Shown in pieces: positions 1-11,940 of a DNA stretch of 64,000 nucleotides (its first letter is position 1; the number at the start of each line of letters is the position of its first letter). The notes beneath the pieces are model-generated. The model made no database searches. It saw only the letters and a program-made list of their open reading frames with translations, and was not told the DNA's origin. A program made the translations under genes and the position numbers. The DNA is from Haemophilus haemolyticus (GTDB lineage Bacteria > Pseudomonadota > Gammaproteobacteria > Enterobacterales > Pasteurellaceae). The stretch spans positions 1,218,501 through 1,282,500 of the forward strand of contig NZ_CP031243.1 in NCBI RefSeq assembly GCF_003352385.1, in the 5' to 3' direction.

Positions 1-1406
1 ATTTCTTGCGTGATCCGAATAAATTCCAAAACTTGGGTGGTAAAATTCCAAAAGGTATCCTTATGGTAGGGCCTCCAGGTACTGGTAAAACCTTACTGGC
101 TCGTGCTATCGCAGGGGAAGCAAAAGTTCCATTCTTCACTATTTCTGGTTCTGATTTCGTAGAAATGTTTGTGGGTGTTGGCGCATCACGTGTACGAGAT
201 ATGTTTGAACAGGCTAAGAAAAATGCACCTTGCTTAATCTTCATTGATGAAATCGATGCTGTGGGTCGCCAACGTGGTGCGGGTTTAGGTGGTGGACATG
301 ATGAACGTGAACAAACCTTAAACCAAATGCTGGTTGAAATGGATGGGTTTAGTGGTAATGACGGCGTAATTGTTATTGCAGCAACTAACCGCCCAGATGT
401 GCTTGACCCAGCCTTAACTCGTCCAGGTCGTTTTGACCGACAAGTTGTTGTTGGTTTACCTGATGTAAAAGGTCGTGAGCAAATCTTAAAAGTCCATATG
501 CGAAAAGTGCCTGTAGCACAAGATGTTGATGCAATGACATTGGCTCGTGGTACGCCTGGCTATTCTGGTGCAGATTTAGCAAACTTAGTGAATGAAGCCG
601 CTTTATTTGCTGCTCGAGTGAATAAACGTATGGTAACCATGCTTGAGTTTGAAAAAGCGAAAGATAAAATCAATATGGGGCCAGAGCGTCGAACCATGAT
701 TATGACGGATAAGCAAAAAGAGTCCACTGCTTATCATGAAGCTGGCCATGCGATTGTGGGTTATTTAGTACCTGAACATGATCCTGTACACAAAGTGACG
801 ATTATTCCTCGTGGACGAGCATTGGGTGTGACATTCTTCTTGCCTGAAGGTGATCAAATTAGTATTAGCCAAAAACAATTGGAAAGTAAGCTTTCTACCT
901 TGTATGCGGGGCGTTTAGCAGAAGATTTGATTTACGGTGAGGAAAATATCTCAACGGGTGCATCGAATGATATTAAAGTAGCGACTAATATCGCGCGTAA
1001 TATGGTGACGCAATGGGGATTCTCTGACAAATTAGGTCCAATTCTTTATACGGAAGATGAGGGCGAGGTTTTCTTAGGTCGTTCAATGGCGAAAGCAAAA
1101 CATATGTCAGATGAAACCGCTCATGCAATTGATGAAGAAGTTCGTGCAATTGTAAATCGTAACTATGCGAGAGCAAGACAGATTTTGACTGATAATATGG
1201 ATATTCTGCACGCAATGAAAGATGCGTTAGTCAAATATGAAACCATTGAAGAAGAACAAATTAAACAATTGATGAATCGTGAACCAGTCACACCGCCATC
1301 AGGTTGGGGAGAACCGAAAACACAACAGGCTGCTTATGCAAATTCAACAACGAATGATGCAAAGCCTGAAAGTGCGGTAGAAAATACCGACGATTTTAAT
1401 GTTTAA
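1..1406 (+). CDS. ftsH: ATP-dependent zinc metalloprotease FtsH (5' end outside window)
   Basis: Membrane-anchored AAA+ protease that degrades misfolded membrane proteins and regulators such as LpxC. Only the last 468 codons are here; the N-terminal membrane helices lie upstream of the window. Reading begins at base 3 (FLRDPNKF). Visible parts are Walker A GPPGTGKT (fragment residues 23-30), Walker B IFIDEID, the second region of homology around TRPGRFDR, and the zinc site HEAGH. The tail is low-complexity and polar, as in other FtsH proteins. A strong hairpin terminator follows. The TTG at base 6 is an internal Leu codon, not a start. Confidence 0.97.
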   Translation, partial: FLRDPNKFQNLGGKIPKGILMVGPPGTGKTLLARAIAGEAKVPFFTISGSDFVEMFVGVGASRVRDMFEQAKKNAPCLIFIDEIDAVGRQRGAGLGGGHDEREQTLNQMLVEMDGFSGNDGVIVIAATNRPDVLDPALTRPGRFDRQVVVGLPDVKGREQILKVHMRKVPVAQDVDAMTLARGTPGYSGADLANLVNEAALFAARVNKRMVTMLEFEKAKDKINMGPERRTMIMTDKQKESTAYHEAGHAIVGYLVPEHDPVHKVTIIPRGRALGVTFFLPEGDQISISQKQLESKLSTLYAGRLAEDLIYGEENISTGASNDIKVATNIARNMVTQWGFSDKLGPILYTEDEGEVFLGRSMAKAKHMSDETAHAIDEEVRAIVNRNYARARQILTDNMDILHAMKDALVKYETIEEEQIKQLMNREPVTPPSGWGEPKTQQAAYANSTTNDAKPESAVENTDDFNV

Positions 1407-1412
1407 CTTATC

Positions 1413-1442
1413 AAAGCCTTTCTTCGGAAAGGCTTTATTTTT
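1413..1442 (+). terminator. Rho-independent terminator of ftsH
   Basis: Ten-base stem AAAGCCTTTC / GAAAGGCTTT with a TTCG tetraloop, followed by ATTTTT. Bases 1415-1442 recur identically at 5106-5133 on the far side of the autotransporter gene. Confidence 0.93.
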
Positions 1443-1540
1443 ATCAGAAATAGATAGATCTGTTCATTATTTAGGCATAGAATGATTATAACCAAACAGC
1501 AATGATTATTTTCAGGTAATGTAATTTATAAGGAGTTCAC

Positions 1541-4500
1541 ATGAAAAATAGAAGTCCATTATTTTTTTTATCGATGGTTACAATAGGGAGTCATGTTCAG
1601 GCGTTTGATGCAAATACGGATACTGTAAATAATTGGGATACTGTAGATATACATAGTCATGGTAAAAAAGTTGAGGATACATCTGATAAAATTAAGTATG
1701 AATTTAATTATAAGGACGGAGATATTATTGGTACAAAAAATTGGCAACCACATTCCGGTGGAAGTACAATAAATAAGATAATTGATGTTAGGAATAGAAC
1801 ATCATCAACAGATGCCTTAAAAAAAGATATAACAGAAACAACAATAAAAACTCCGGGAAATTTGAATATTATACATGTTGATGATGGCACTCCAATTAGC
1901 TGGCAAGATGGAGTACAGGTGTATAATTCTAATAATAAGAATGTTGAAAGATCTGAAACTATACTTAATTTTGATACAGAGCTTAATGTTGATATAACTA
2001 CACATAGAAATTATTCTAGTCGTTATTATTCTATATTTAATGTTTTTGATGTTGATGGACAAGGTAATAGTGCTGGAGATGTAACAAAACCAGTTTCAAT
2101 TGTCAATTTATTAAAGAAAACGACTGTAAAAACTACTGCACAATCTATACCAGAAAAAACAGATTTAAGTTTACCTGAAAGAAGGGTTAATGTATTTTTG
2201 GCTAAAAGTAATGGCGGTGGAGAATCGCATCTTACTTTTAAGGATGATTTAACAATGGAGAGTAAATCTACTAAAGATAATCTACAATTAACTGGATTCC
2301 GTTTAGAAAATAGAGATGAAAATCGTTTTAAAAAAGTTTCAGAAAAAGACACTATTGACAAAGAAAATGGAGGATCAACACTTACTTTTGAAGGAAATGT
2401 AGGTAGTTCGATGACTGGAAACACAACAACAAAATTGTGGTTTTTATCAAATACTCAAATTGGGGGGGGGTAAAAGTTACAAGTAAAGCAGGAAAAACAT
2501 TTACTTCAGAAATATTAAATACTTCTACTGATAACAACGCTGAGAGTCTTAACCTTTATTCAAAGACTACTACAAATGGAGAAAGTAAGTTACTATTTAA
2601 TTCAAATATGAATTTAATTACTTCAAATAAGAATGGAAGTATTTGGGGTATGTTTCTTGATGCAGAAGAAAATGGTAAAAATATTTTAGAATTCAATGGA
2701 GATAAAAATGAAATAAAAACCAGTAATGATGGAACTAGTGCTTGGGTATATGGAATTAAAACTTCTTCTACAAATGGAGAAAATAATATCAAGTTAAAAA
2801 ACACTAATATAACGACTAATTCTAATTATGTTGCAAGAAGTATTGAAATATCTGATGAAAATCTTGGTAAAAATAATTTTGAATTAGAGAATGCAAATAT
2901 TAACACAGTAGGTAATTATTCTTATGGGATTAATATAGAAAGTAGTAATAAAAATAATGGTAGTGGAGAAAATACTATAAATTTTAAAGGAGAAAATACT
3001 TTTAATTCAACAGGAGGAAAAAGTGCTTGGGGATTTAGAATAGTAAAAAATAAAGTTAACAGAGGAGAAGGAACAAAAATAACGTCTGATCAAGATTCAA
3101 CTTTAAATATAGTATCTAAGGGAAATACTGTTAGCCATGGTATTTATTTATCTCATGAAGAAGAAAATAATAAAGCCAATACTACATTTAATGGAAAAGT
3201 AAATATAGATGTTTCTACAAATGATCAAGGATATGGAGTATATCACAGCCATAAGAAACAAAATAATGTTACTAATACAGTGTTTAATAATGATACTGTT
3301 ATTCGTATAAATGGTAATGGAAGAAAAATGGCAGTCTATAATGAAACTCCAGAAACTACACCAGATGATTCAAAAAGTATAATATCATTTAATAAGAAAT
3401 TAACTATTGATGGAGAGCCAACAGATCCTGCATTAGTCTCTAGTGGAAAAAATGCTGAAATAACTGTTGCAGGTAAAGATGATGTAAATATATTAGGCAA
3501 TATTTTTACATCAAATAAAGGGAAAGTTACTTTAAATTTATTAAATAAAAATTCTTATTTAGTAGGGCTTGCTAAGAATAATGATACTGGAATTATAGAT
3601 ATGAAGTTGGCTAATTCTAGTAATTGGTTAATGACTGATGATTCAAAAATAAATACATTGGATATTTCTTCTGAGGGAACAGTTCATTTTTCAAATACAG
3701 AAAATACGGCAACATTATCTGTTGATAATTTAAAAGGTAATGGTGGAATATTTAAAATGCAAGGAAATGTTCAGGCTGGAAAAACAGACTTGCTGTCTAT
3801 AAAAACTAGTAGTGAAGGAAATCACTATATAGAGTTTAAAAATATGGCAGATTCCAAATCTACGGGAACGGAAGTGTTGCAATTAGTGGAAAGTTCAGGT
3901 AAGGCAAAAGACTACAAGGCGGTATTTTCATTACTTAATGAAGATAATCATGTATCGGTTCTTACAGATGATAAAAAGCCTAGCCATCCTAAAGCTGTCA
4001 TAGAAAAAGGTGCATACCTATATACATTAGGTAGAGCCACTGACTCTAAAATTGTTTCTATTACTGATGCGAATGTAAATAACTGGTATCTATTCCCTTA
4101 TGAGGACGATGGTAAGGGCAAATTGACGCCAGGGGCAGAAAGTAGCCTAAGTTTTAGTAACACAATCTATCAAATTAACTTATTAAATACAGAAACATTA
4201 GTTCAGCGACTTGGGGAAATCCATTTTGATAAAACAGATTTAAAACCTCATAATGCTTGGATTAAACATGTTAATGGAAAATATACAAGTTTTGCCAATG
4301 ACACCATCGGTAGTTTTAGTACTCATTATTGGGGAATTAAAGCCGGTTTTGATTGGTTGAGTTTAAGAAATAATTGGGTTAATTATAATGGGATTTCGAT
4401 TGAAAATCTAAATGCTTCCACATACCCTAAACGTTTTGAAGGTAAAACAAAAATATACGGTAAAGGCATTGGTATTTATTCTACCTGGTTAAATAAAAAT

Positions 4501-5064
4501 AATGATATTTACGTCGATTTAGTCGGTAAGATGATGCGGTATAAAGGAAAATACGACATTGTGAATTATTCTAATGAAAATATTAAATCAAATAATGCAA
4601 GTATTAATTCTTACTTATTATCTATTGAGACTGGAAAAAGATCTTATCTTTTACAGAAAAAAGAAAAAGCATTTTATATTCAACCTGAAATGCAATTGAT
4701 TTATCAATTTGTAGATGATTATACACTTCATTCTTCAAATGGTTTGAAATCAATGACTAAAAATTCAAATAGTTTAATTGGACGTATTGGATTTAGAGCT
4801 GGATTAGATTTTTATGGCGATAGTGTGTTAAGCCCTTATATTAAGCTTATGTATAATAAGGAATTTTTAGGCTCAGTCCTTAATGATCTAAATACAGCTA
4901 AAATAGAAATGAATAATAAGGATGATTGGTTTAATTACGGAGTAGGTATCAGCCATGAAAATAAGAAAAAAGGAAGACAGATTTACTTGGATGTTCAACG
5001 CTCTAATAAACATTTAATTCGACAAGATTGGCAAGTTAATTTAGGATTAAGATACAGCTTCTAA
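1541..5064 (+). CDS. Phase-variable autotransporter adhesin-like protein, OFF by one G
   Basis: Predicted type V secreted outer-membrane protein. AAGGAG precedes the ATG. Residues 1-22 form a signal peptide ending VQA. A passenger rich in Asn, Thr and Lys follows. The C-terminal ~270 residues look like a pertactin-type beta-barrel ending in NLGLRYSF. A G9 run at 2462-2470 ends the first frame at 2473 (310 codons); the rest continues in another frame to 5064. Ten G would give 1174 residues and seven G 1173, so it reads as switched off. As sequenced, only a signal peptide plus passenger fragment would be made. Bases 2881-2940 contain 15 G+C of 60, far below the neighbours, and Arg is often AGA. 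I do not recognise a named orthologue. Confidence 0.85.
2462..2470 (+). repeat. Poly-G tract (G9), probable phase-variation switch
   Basis: Nine G follow CAAATT. As written the frame reads Gly-Gly-Gly-stop. One G more, or two fewer, would open the autotransporter frame through to 5064. Homopolymeric G runs are classic slipped-strand switches. Confidence 0.85.
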
Positions 5065-5105
5065 TTTAACTAGTTGAGATAAATCATTCTACGTTCTATG
5101 TTAAT

Positions 5106-5134
5106 AGCCTTTCTTCGGAAAGGCTTTATTTTTT
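5106..5134 (+). terminator. Terminator of the autotransporter gene, duplicate of the ftsH terminator
   Basis: Same stem as at 1413 (AGCCTTTC, TTCG, GAAAGGCT) with ATTTTTT. The 28 bases 5106-5133 match 1415-1442 exactly, so the autotransporter gene is flanked by direct copies of one terminator. Confidence 0.9.
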
Positions 5135-5208
5135 CCTAATGATTTTTTTCTTGAGCGTATTCCGCTATAATCGCCCACCAAAATCACTCTAAAAACTAAC
5201 CGCACTTT

Positions 5209-6051
5209 ATGAAACTTTACGCGAATAATAAATGTCTTGATTTAAGCGTGCCTCAAATTATGGGAATCCTTAATTTTACGCCTGATTCTTTTTCTGATAG
5301 AGGACAGTTTTTTAGCTTGGATAAAGCGCTTTTTCAAGTTGAAAAAATGTTGGAAGAAGGAGCGACAATTATTGATATTGGTGGTGAATCTACGCGTCCG
5401 TCATTCCTTTATAATGATGCGGATGAAGTCTCTGAACAAGAAGAATTGCATCGTGTTGTGCCAGTAGTGGAGGCGGTGCGAAGCCGTTTTGATTGCTGGA
5501 TTTCTGTCGATTCTTCAAAAGCAGTTGTGATGCGTGAAGCAGCAAGTGTTGGAATGGATTTGATTAATGATATTCGTGCTTTGCAAGAGCCAAATGCGTT
5601 AGAAACCGCAGTAAAACTAGCTTTACCTGTTTGTATCATGCATATGCAAGGGCAACCTAGAACGATGCAGGCAAATCCTCATTATGAGAATGTCGTACAA
5701 GATGTATTCGCTTTTTTACAGAAACGTACTAATGAATGTCTTTCTGCTGGTGTTAAAAAAGAAAACTTAATTTGGGACATGGGATTTTGTTTTGGTAAGT
5801 CTGTACAGCATAATTATCAATTATTACAAAATCTGAATGAATTTTGTCATAGTGGATATCCTGTGTTAGCGGGATTATCTCGCAAATCAATGATTGGTGC
5901 GGTGCTTGATAAACCCGTCGATCAGAGAGTGATAGGCAGTGCGGCAGGCACGCTTATTGCAGCGCAAAAAGGTGCAAAAATTTTACGCGTACATGATGTT
6001 GCTGCAACATCAGATATGCTCAAAGTTTGGCAGGCAACAGAAAATGCCTGA
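5209..6051 (+). CDS. folP: Dihydropteroate synthase
   Basis: Condenses p-aminobenzoate with dihydropterin pyrophosphate in folate synthesis; the sulfonamide target. It is 280 residues, normal for the family. The pterin-site motif MGILNFTPDSFSD lies near the start, followed by GGESTRP, SVDS, LINDI and SRKSMIG. The usual D-P-G-F-G-F-G-K loop reads DMGFCFGK here; a Met at the second position may be ordinary in Haemophilus, while the Cys is less expected. glmM follows 37 bases later, the same folP-glmM order as in E. coli. Confidence 0.96.
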   Translation: MKLYANNKCLDLSVPQIMGILNFTPDSFSDRGQFFSLDKALFQVEKMLEEGATIIDIGGESTRPSFLYNDADEVSEQEELHRVVPVVEAVRSRFDCWISVDSSKAVVMREAASVGMDLINDIRALQEPNALETAVKLALPVCIMHMQGQPRTMQANPHYENVVQDVFAFLQKRTNECLSAGVKKENLIWDMGFCFGKSVQHNYQLLQNLNEFCHSGYPVLAGLSRKSMIGAVLDKPVDQRVIGSAAGTLIAAQKGAKILRVHDVAATSDMLKVWQATENA

Positions 6052-6088
6052 TGATTTTATAACGATAAAAAATTAAAGGAATTGTGTT

Positions 6089-7423
6089 ATGGTAAATCGT
6101 AAATATTTTGGAACAGATGGTGTGCGTGGAAAAGTGGGTACTTATCCAATTACACCAGATTTCGCATTAAAATTAGGTTGGGCTGCAGGAAAAGTATTAG
6201 CTTCTCAAGGTTCTAAAATGGTTTTAATCGGTAAAGATACTCGCATTTCTGGATATATGTTGGAATCAGCCCTTGAAGCAGGTTTGGCTGCTGCGGGGTT
6301 ATCTGCTGCATTTACCGGCCCTATGCCTACACCCGCTATTGCTTATTTAACCAGAACTTTCCGTGCTGAAGCGGGTATTGTGATCTCGGCCTCTCATAAT
6401 CCTTATTATGATAATGGCATTAAATTCTTTTCAGCAAAAGGGACTAAATTACCTGATGAAATTGAAGAAGCCATTGAAGCGATGTTAGAGCAACCGATGG
6501 ATTGTGTGGAATCTGCAGAATTAGGTAAAGCAAGTCGTATTAATGATGCAGCCGGACGCTACATTGAGTTTTGTAAAGGCACATTCCCAGCTCACTTAGG
6601 CCTAGAAGGTTATAAGATCGTGGTAGATTGTGCAAATGGTGCGACCTATCATATTGCGCCTAACGTGTTGAGAGAGCTTGGTGCGGAAGTCATTGAAATT
6701 GGTACAGATCCAAATGGTTTGAACATTAATGAAAAATGTGGCGCAACGGATGTGACAGCATTGCAAGCGAAAGTAGTTGAAATGAAAGCTGACGTTGGCT
6801 TAGCTTATGATGGCGATGGTGACCGCATTATGATGGTCGATCATTTAGGAAATAAAGTTGATGGCGACCAAATTCTCTTTATTATTGCACGTGAAGCATT
6901 GCGCTCAGGCCAATTAAAAGGCGGTGTCGTTGGCACATTAATGAGTAATATGAGCTTAGAGATTGCGTTGAAAATGCTTGGTGTTCCTTTCTTACGTGCA
7001 AATGTAGGTGACCGTTACGTATTGGAAAAAATGGTTGAAAACGATTGGACGCTTGGTGGTGAGAATTCTGGACATATTATCATTGCGGATAAGAATACAA
7101 CGGGTGACGGCATTGTTGCGTCATTGGCTGTATTGGCGGCGATGGCACAGCATAAATTATCATTAAATGAATTAGCGAGTGCGGTTAAATTATTCCCACA
7201 AGTGTTAATCAATGTACGTTTTGCAGGTGGGGATAATCCACTTGAAAGTGACGCTGTAAAATCTGTTGCCGCAGACGTTGAAAAACGTTTAGAAGGCAAA
7301 GGTCGTATTTTATTGCGTAAATCGGGTACGGAACCACTTATTCGAGTTATGGTGGAATGCCAAGACGCTACACTTGCACAACAATGTGCAGAAGAAATTG
7401 CAGAAGCAGTTAAATCTCATTAA
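6089..7423 (+). CDS. glmM: Phosphoglucosamine mutase
   Basis: Interconverts glucosamine 6-phosphate and glucosamine 1-phosphate on the way to UDP-GlcNAc for peptidoglycan and LPS. It is 444 residues, full length. The phosphoserine loop SASHNP puts the phosphorylated Ser at 102. The metal loop DGDGDR (~240), the sugar loop GGENSGH and the phosphate-binding [10 protein letters not shown] near the C-terminus are all intact. It is probably co-transcribed with folP. A terminator made of two uptake sequences follows. Confidence 0.97.
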   Translation: MVNRKYFGTDGVRGKVGTYPITPDFALKLGWAAGKVLASQGSKMVLIGKDTRISGYMLESALEAGLAAAGLSAAFTGPMPTPAIAYLTRTFRAEAGIVISASHNPYYDNGIKFFSAKGTKLPDEIEEAIEAMLEQPMDCVESAELGKASRINDAAGRYIEFCKGTFPAHLGLEGYKIVVDCANGATYHIAPNVLRELGAEVIEIGTDPNGLNINEKCGATDVTALQAKVVEMKADVGLAYDGDGDRIMMVDHLGNKVDGDQILFIIAREALRSGQLKGGVVGTLMSNMSLEIALKMLGVPFLRANVGDRYVLEKMVENDWTLGGENSGHIIIADKNTTGDGIVASLAVLAAMAQHKLSLNELASAVKLFPQVLINVRFAGGDNPLESDAVKSVAADVEKRLEGKGRILLRKSGTEPLIRVMVECQDATLAQQCAEEIAEAVKSH

Positions 7424-7429
7424 TTTTTT

Positions 7430-7460
7430 AACCGCACTTTATTTAGTGCGGTTTATTTTT
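7430..7460 (+). terminator. Terminator built from inverted uptake sequences
   Basis: AACCGCACT, a six-base loop, AGTGCGGTT, then TATTTTT directly after glmM. The arms are the 9-bp DNA uptake sequence core in both orientations, a common Haemophilus arrangement. Confidence 0.9.
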
Positions 7461-7481
7461 ATCAAATACTTAGGAAAGCAA

Positions 7482-7979
7482 ATGAATATTTTTATTATGC
7501 GTCATGGCGAGGCTGAAGTAATGGCTAATAGTGATAAAGCTCGTCGCTTAACTGCTTATGGTATTAAACAAGCTTTTTCTCAAGGAGAATGGTTAAAACA
7601 GCATTTAAGTACACTATTAATTAATTCACTAGATCGTATTTTAGTTAGCCCTTATGTTAGAGCTCAAGAAACCTTTCATCAAGTTAATCAAGCTTTTGAT
7701 TTGGAGTTAGAAAATAAACTTGAAACTTGGGAGGGAATAACCCCTTATGGCCATGCGCATTCAGTCATTGATTATTTAGAAGTGCTGAAACATGATGGGG
7801 TTAAATCTGTGTTGATTATTTCTCATTTACCTTTAGTGGGAGAAATCGTTGCTGAACTGTATGGAAAACGAAATCCAATACCATTTTATCCTGCAACGAT
7901 TGCTCAATTATTATGGGATGGTAATAAATCAGAAATATTGATACATCAAGCATCTAGAGAAATTCATAAAATTGATTAA
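7482..7979 (+). CDS. sixA: Phosphohistidine phosphatase SixA family
   Basis: Small histidine phosphatase of the phosphoglycerate-mutase superfamily, 165 residues like E. coli SixA. The motif RHGEAE at residues 7-12 carries the nucleophilic His8, and a second His lies in ISHLPLVGE. E. coli SixA dephosphorylates phosphohistidine in HPt or PTS proteins; the substrate here is inferred. I chose the ATG at 7482, behind AGGAAA, rather than an upstream in-frame start, because the catalytic motif then sits at the usual N-terminal position. Confidence 0.9.
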   Translation: MNIFIMRHGEAEVMANSDKARRLTAYGIKQAFSQGEWLKQHLSTLLINSLDRILVSPYVRAQETFHQVNQAFDLELENKLETWEGITPYGHAHSVIDYLEVLKHDGVKSVLIISHLPLVGEIVAELYGKRNPIPFYPATIAQLLWDGNKSEILIHQASREIHKID

Positions 7980-8211
7980 ATCTAAAACATATATTCATAT
8001 ACATTTCTTTACAAAAAATAAAGTTTTTCTATGGAACTTTTTTTAAAATATATTTAATATCAATATGTTAATGCTCTTTTTGCACTTGTTTATTTATCAG
8101 AAATGTAAATTTTTGTATTAGCTATTTTCTTTTAATAAAATTTCCGTAAACTACGCCACATCAAAGCAATAGGGCTTTGCCGTAATCAAGATTTATTCTA
8201 TGGAGAAAATT

Positions 8212-8490
8212 ATGAAAAAATTAACACTAGCATTAGTTTTAGGTTCAGCTTTAGCGGTAACTGGTTGTTTCGATAAAGAAGAAGCTGCACAAAAAGTTGA
8301 CGCAGCTAAACAAGCTTCAACTGAAGTGAAAAACACTGCAGTAGAGAAAGCCGCTGAAGTTAAAGATGCAGCAATGGCACAAGTTGAACAAGTAAAAGAT
8401 GCTGCTACTTCTAAAATGACTGAAGTTAAAGATGCAATTTCTGAAAAAGCAACTCAAGCAGCTGATGCAGTAAAAGAAGCTGCAAAATAA
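8212..8490 (+). CDS. Small Ala/Lys-rich lipoprotein with heptad-like repeats
   Basis: Secreted lipoprotein of 92 residues. The signal sequence MKKLTLALVLGSALAVTGC ends in a lipobox with Cys19. The mature part has almost no hydrophobic core and repeats an A-x-x-x-V-K-D-A pattern, predicting a long amphipathic or coiled-coil helix. The start at 8212 is preferred over 8200 because GGAG lies before it and the signal peptide then begins MKK. It is monocistronic with its own terminator. The function is unknown; an envelope spacer or stress lipoprotein is a guess. Confidence 0.88.
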   Translation: MKKLTLALVLGSALAVTGCFDKEEAAQKVDAAKQASTEVKNTAVEKAAEVKDAAMAQVEQVKDAATSKMTEVKDAISEKATQAADAVKEAAK

Positions 8491-8513
8491 TGCTTTAATC
8501 AATTTAAATGATA

Positions 8514-8549
8514 AAATCCCTGTTAAAGAAATTTAATAGGGATTTTTTA
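8514..8549 (+). terminator. Terminator of the small lipoprotein gene
   Basis: AAATCCCT and AGGGATTT form the stem around a 16-base loop, followed by a T run. Confidence 0.8.
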
Positions 8550-8565
8550 TTTAGGAAAACAAAAT

Positions 8566-8832
8566 ATGTTATGTGCAATTTATAAAAGTAAAAAGAAACC
8601 GGGAAGCTATCTGTATATTGCGAAAAGAGACGATTTTTCTCAAGTGCCAGAAGTGTTACTGAGCCACTTTGGAAAACCAGAATTAGTCATGATGTTTAAT
8701 TTACTTGGGAATAAGCCGCTACATAATGTAGATAGTAATGAGGTATTGGAAAAAATTAAACAACAAGGATTTTATTTGCAAATACCAAAACAAGATGATG
8801 GTTTATTTAATAGCTTGAGTGAGATCAAATAA
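8566..8832 (+). CDS. ycgL: YcgL domain protein
   Basis: Small cytosolic protein of 88 residues matching the YcgL (UPF0745) family along its whole length: MLCAIYKS at the start, then SYLYI, F-x-VP-E-LL and GFYLQ. The molecular role is unknown; in E. coli ycgL lies near minC. bioD follows after a 101-base gap containing an uptake sequence, so the two need not be one operon. Confidence 0.9.
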   Translation: MLCAIYKSKKKPGSYLYIAKRDDFSQVPEVLLSHFGKPELVMMFNLLGNKPLHNVDSNEVLEKIKQQGFYLQIPKQDDGLFNSLSEIK

Positions 8833-8933
8833 ATTGTTTATTTTTGATACGAAAAAGAGAAAATTTGCGTTATCTCAAATTTTTAAAGGAAAAATTCTTT
8901 TAAAATCCACCGCACTTTTTAAAGGAGAGAAAA

Positions 8934-9662
8934 ATGAGTAGCTTTTTTGTTGCGGGGACAGATACGAATGTGGGAAAAACCACGGCAACCCGCGCGATTA
9001 TTCAAGCCTTGCAAAAACAAGGTGTGCAAGTGGTTGGCTATAAACCCATTGCTTGTTGCGGTGAGGAAAGTATTTACCCTGCGATGCAAGAAGAAAATAC
9101 ATCAGATTATGATAATTTATCAAATTCAGATGTATTAACATTAATGGATTCTACCAAAGAAAATGTGTCCTACAAGGATATTAATAGTTATACATTTAGC
9201 CATAGCGCACCGATGCTGACACAAGATAGGACGCGTATTAAGTTAGATAAAATTAATCATGATTTAACTCGATTAAATCAAAATTATCAGTCTGTGGTGG
9301 TTGAGGGCTCGTTTGGTTTAATGACTCCAATGGCGGAAGGAAAAAGTTTTGCTGATTGGGTTGCTCAACGAAAAATGCCTGTGGTTCTTGTGGTTGGTAT
9401 TAAAGATGGTTGTGTGAATCACGCGTTGTTAACTGTGCAAGCGATTCAACAGCTAGGCGTTCCGTTATTGGGCTGGATAGCTAACCGTGTTAATCCATTA
9501 TTGAGCCATTATGCAGAAATTGTTGATTTGCTTGTTGAGCATATTGATGCGCCGCTTTTAGGTAAAATTCCTTATTTGCATAAACCAGAAGAGCAAGAAT
9601 TGGGACATTATTTGACGGATATTGATCGATTAATGTATATGCAAACAGAGTTAGTCAAATAA
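8934..9662 (+). CDS. bioD: ATP-dependent dethiobiotin synthetase
   Basis: Closes the ureido ring of dethiobiotin in biotin synthesis using CO2 and ATP. It is 242 residues. The P-loop GTDTNVGKTT sits at residues 8-17, GYKPIACCG follows, and VVEGSFGLMTP is the Mg/substrate loop (usually EGAGG; here EGSFG). Haemophilus carries two BioD-like proteins, and the altered loop suggests this is the paralogue away from the main bio cluster. AGGAGAG precedes the ATG. It ends at a bidirectional terminator shared with metF. Confidence 0.92.
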   Translation: MSSFFVAGTDTNVGKTTATRAIIQALQKQGVQVVGYKPIACCGEESIYPAMQEENTSDYDNLSNSDVLTLMDSTKENVSYKDINSYTFSHSAPMLTQDRTRIKLDKINHDLTRLNQNYQSVVVEGSFGLMTPMAEGKSFADWVAQRKMPVVLVVGIKDGCVNHALLTVQAIQQLGVPLLGWIANRVNPLLSHYAEIVDLLVEHIDAPLLGKIPYLHKPEEQELGHYLTDIDRLMYMQTELVK

Positions 9663-9692
9663 TAAAGTGCGGTTAAAGTTTTTTATATTTAG

Positions 9693-9720
9693 ATAAGGGC
9701 GTAAATAACGCCCTTATTTT
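9693..9720. terminator. Bidirectional terminator between bioD and metF
   Basis: ATAAGGGCG / CGCCCTTAT with a 7-base loop and TTTT on the plus side. It lies between two convergent genes and can serve both strands. Confidence 0.8.
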
Positions 9721-9737
9721 GTGGAAGAAAGTTTAAA

Positions 9738-11358
<1,621 letters not shown>

Positions 11359-11374
11359 TCACGAGGTTTAGAAA

Positions 11375-11767
11375 ATGGCAGAGAATCAAAACTACGGCAC
11401 AGGTCGCCGCAAAAGCTCTTCAGCTCGTGTATTTATCAAACCGGGCAGTGGTAAAATCACTATCAACCAACGTGAATTAGACGTTTACTTCGGCCGTGAA
11501 ACTGCGCGCATGGTAGTACGTCAACCATTAGAATTGGTTGAGTTAACTGATAAATTAGACCTATACATCACTGTTAAAGGTGGTGGTATTTCTGGTCAAG
11601 CGGGTGCAATCCGTCACGGTATCACTCGTGCATTGATGGAATACGATGAAACATTACGCCCAGCACTTCGTGCAGCTGGTTTCGTTACTCGTGACGCACG
11701 TCGCGTTGAACGTAAAAAAGTGGGTTTACACAAAGCACGTCGTCGTCCACAATACTCAAAACGTTAA
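11375..11767 (+). CDS. rpsI: Small ribosomal subunit protein uS9
   Basis: 30S subunit protein, 130 residues. The N-terminus has [13 protein letters not shown], the centre [15 protein letters not shown], and the basic tail [11 protein letters not shown] ends in Lys-Arg, which contacts the P-site tRNA. It is translated from the rplM mRNA; ACGAGG lies before its ATG. A strong terminator follows. Confidence 0.99.
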   Translation: MAENQNYGTGRRKSSSARVFIKPGSGKITINQRELDVYFGRETARMVVRQPLELVELTDKLDLYITVKGGGISGQAGAIRHGITRALMEYDETLRPALRAAGFVTRDARRVERKKVGLHKARRRPQYSKR

Positions 11768-11791
11768 TTTTTATTTTCGTTTCGAAAAAGA

Positions 11792-11818
11792 AAAGCAGAG
11801 AGAAATCTCTGCTTTTTT
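11792..11818 (+). terminator. Terminator of rplM-rpsI
   Basis: AAAGCAGAGA, loop GAAA, TCTCTGCTTT, followed by further T residues. Confidence 0.92.
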
Positions 11819-11882
11819 GTTATCTAACTTATTGATTATAAAACAATAAAAAAGAATTATTTGGCAAATGACTTACGCTTTG

Positions 11883-11891
11883 TGGTAGAAT
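11883..11891 (+). promoter_or_regulatory. Extended -10 promoter of sspA-sspB
   Basis: TGG-TAGAAT forms an extended -10 about 50 bases before sspA. TTGGCA at 11861 is a possible -35 but at a 19-base spacing, so the extended -10 probably carries most of the strength. Confidence 0.55.
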
Positions 11892-11940
11892 ACACACCCC
11901 TTGTAAAATATAGAATATTTTTGGATCTTCGGAGGAATAA

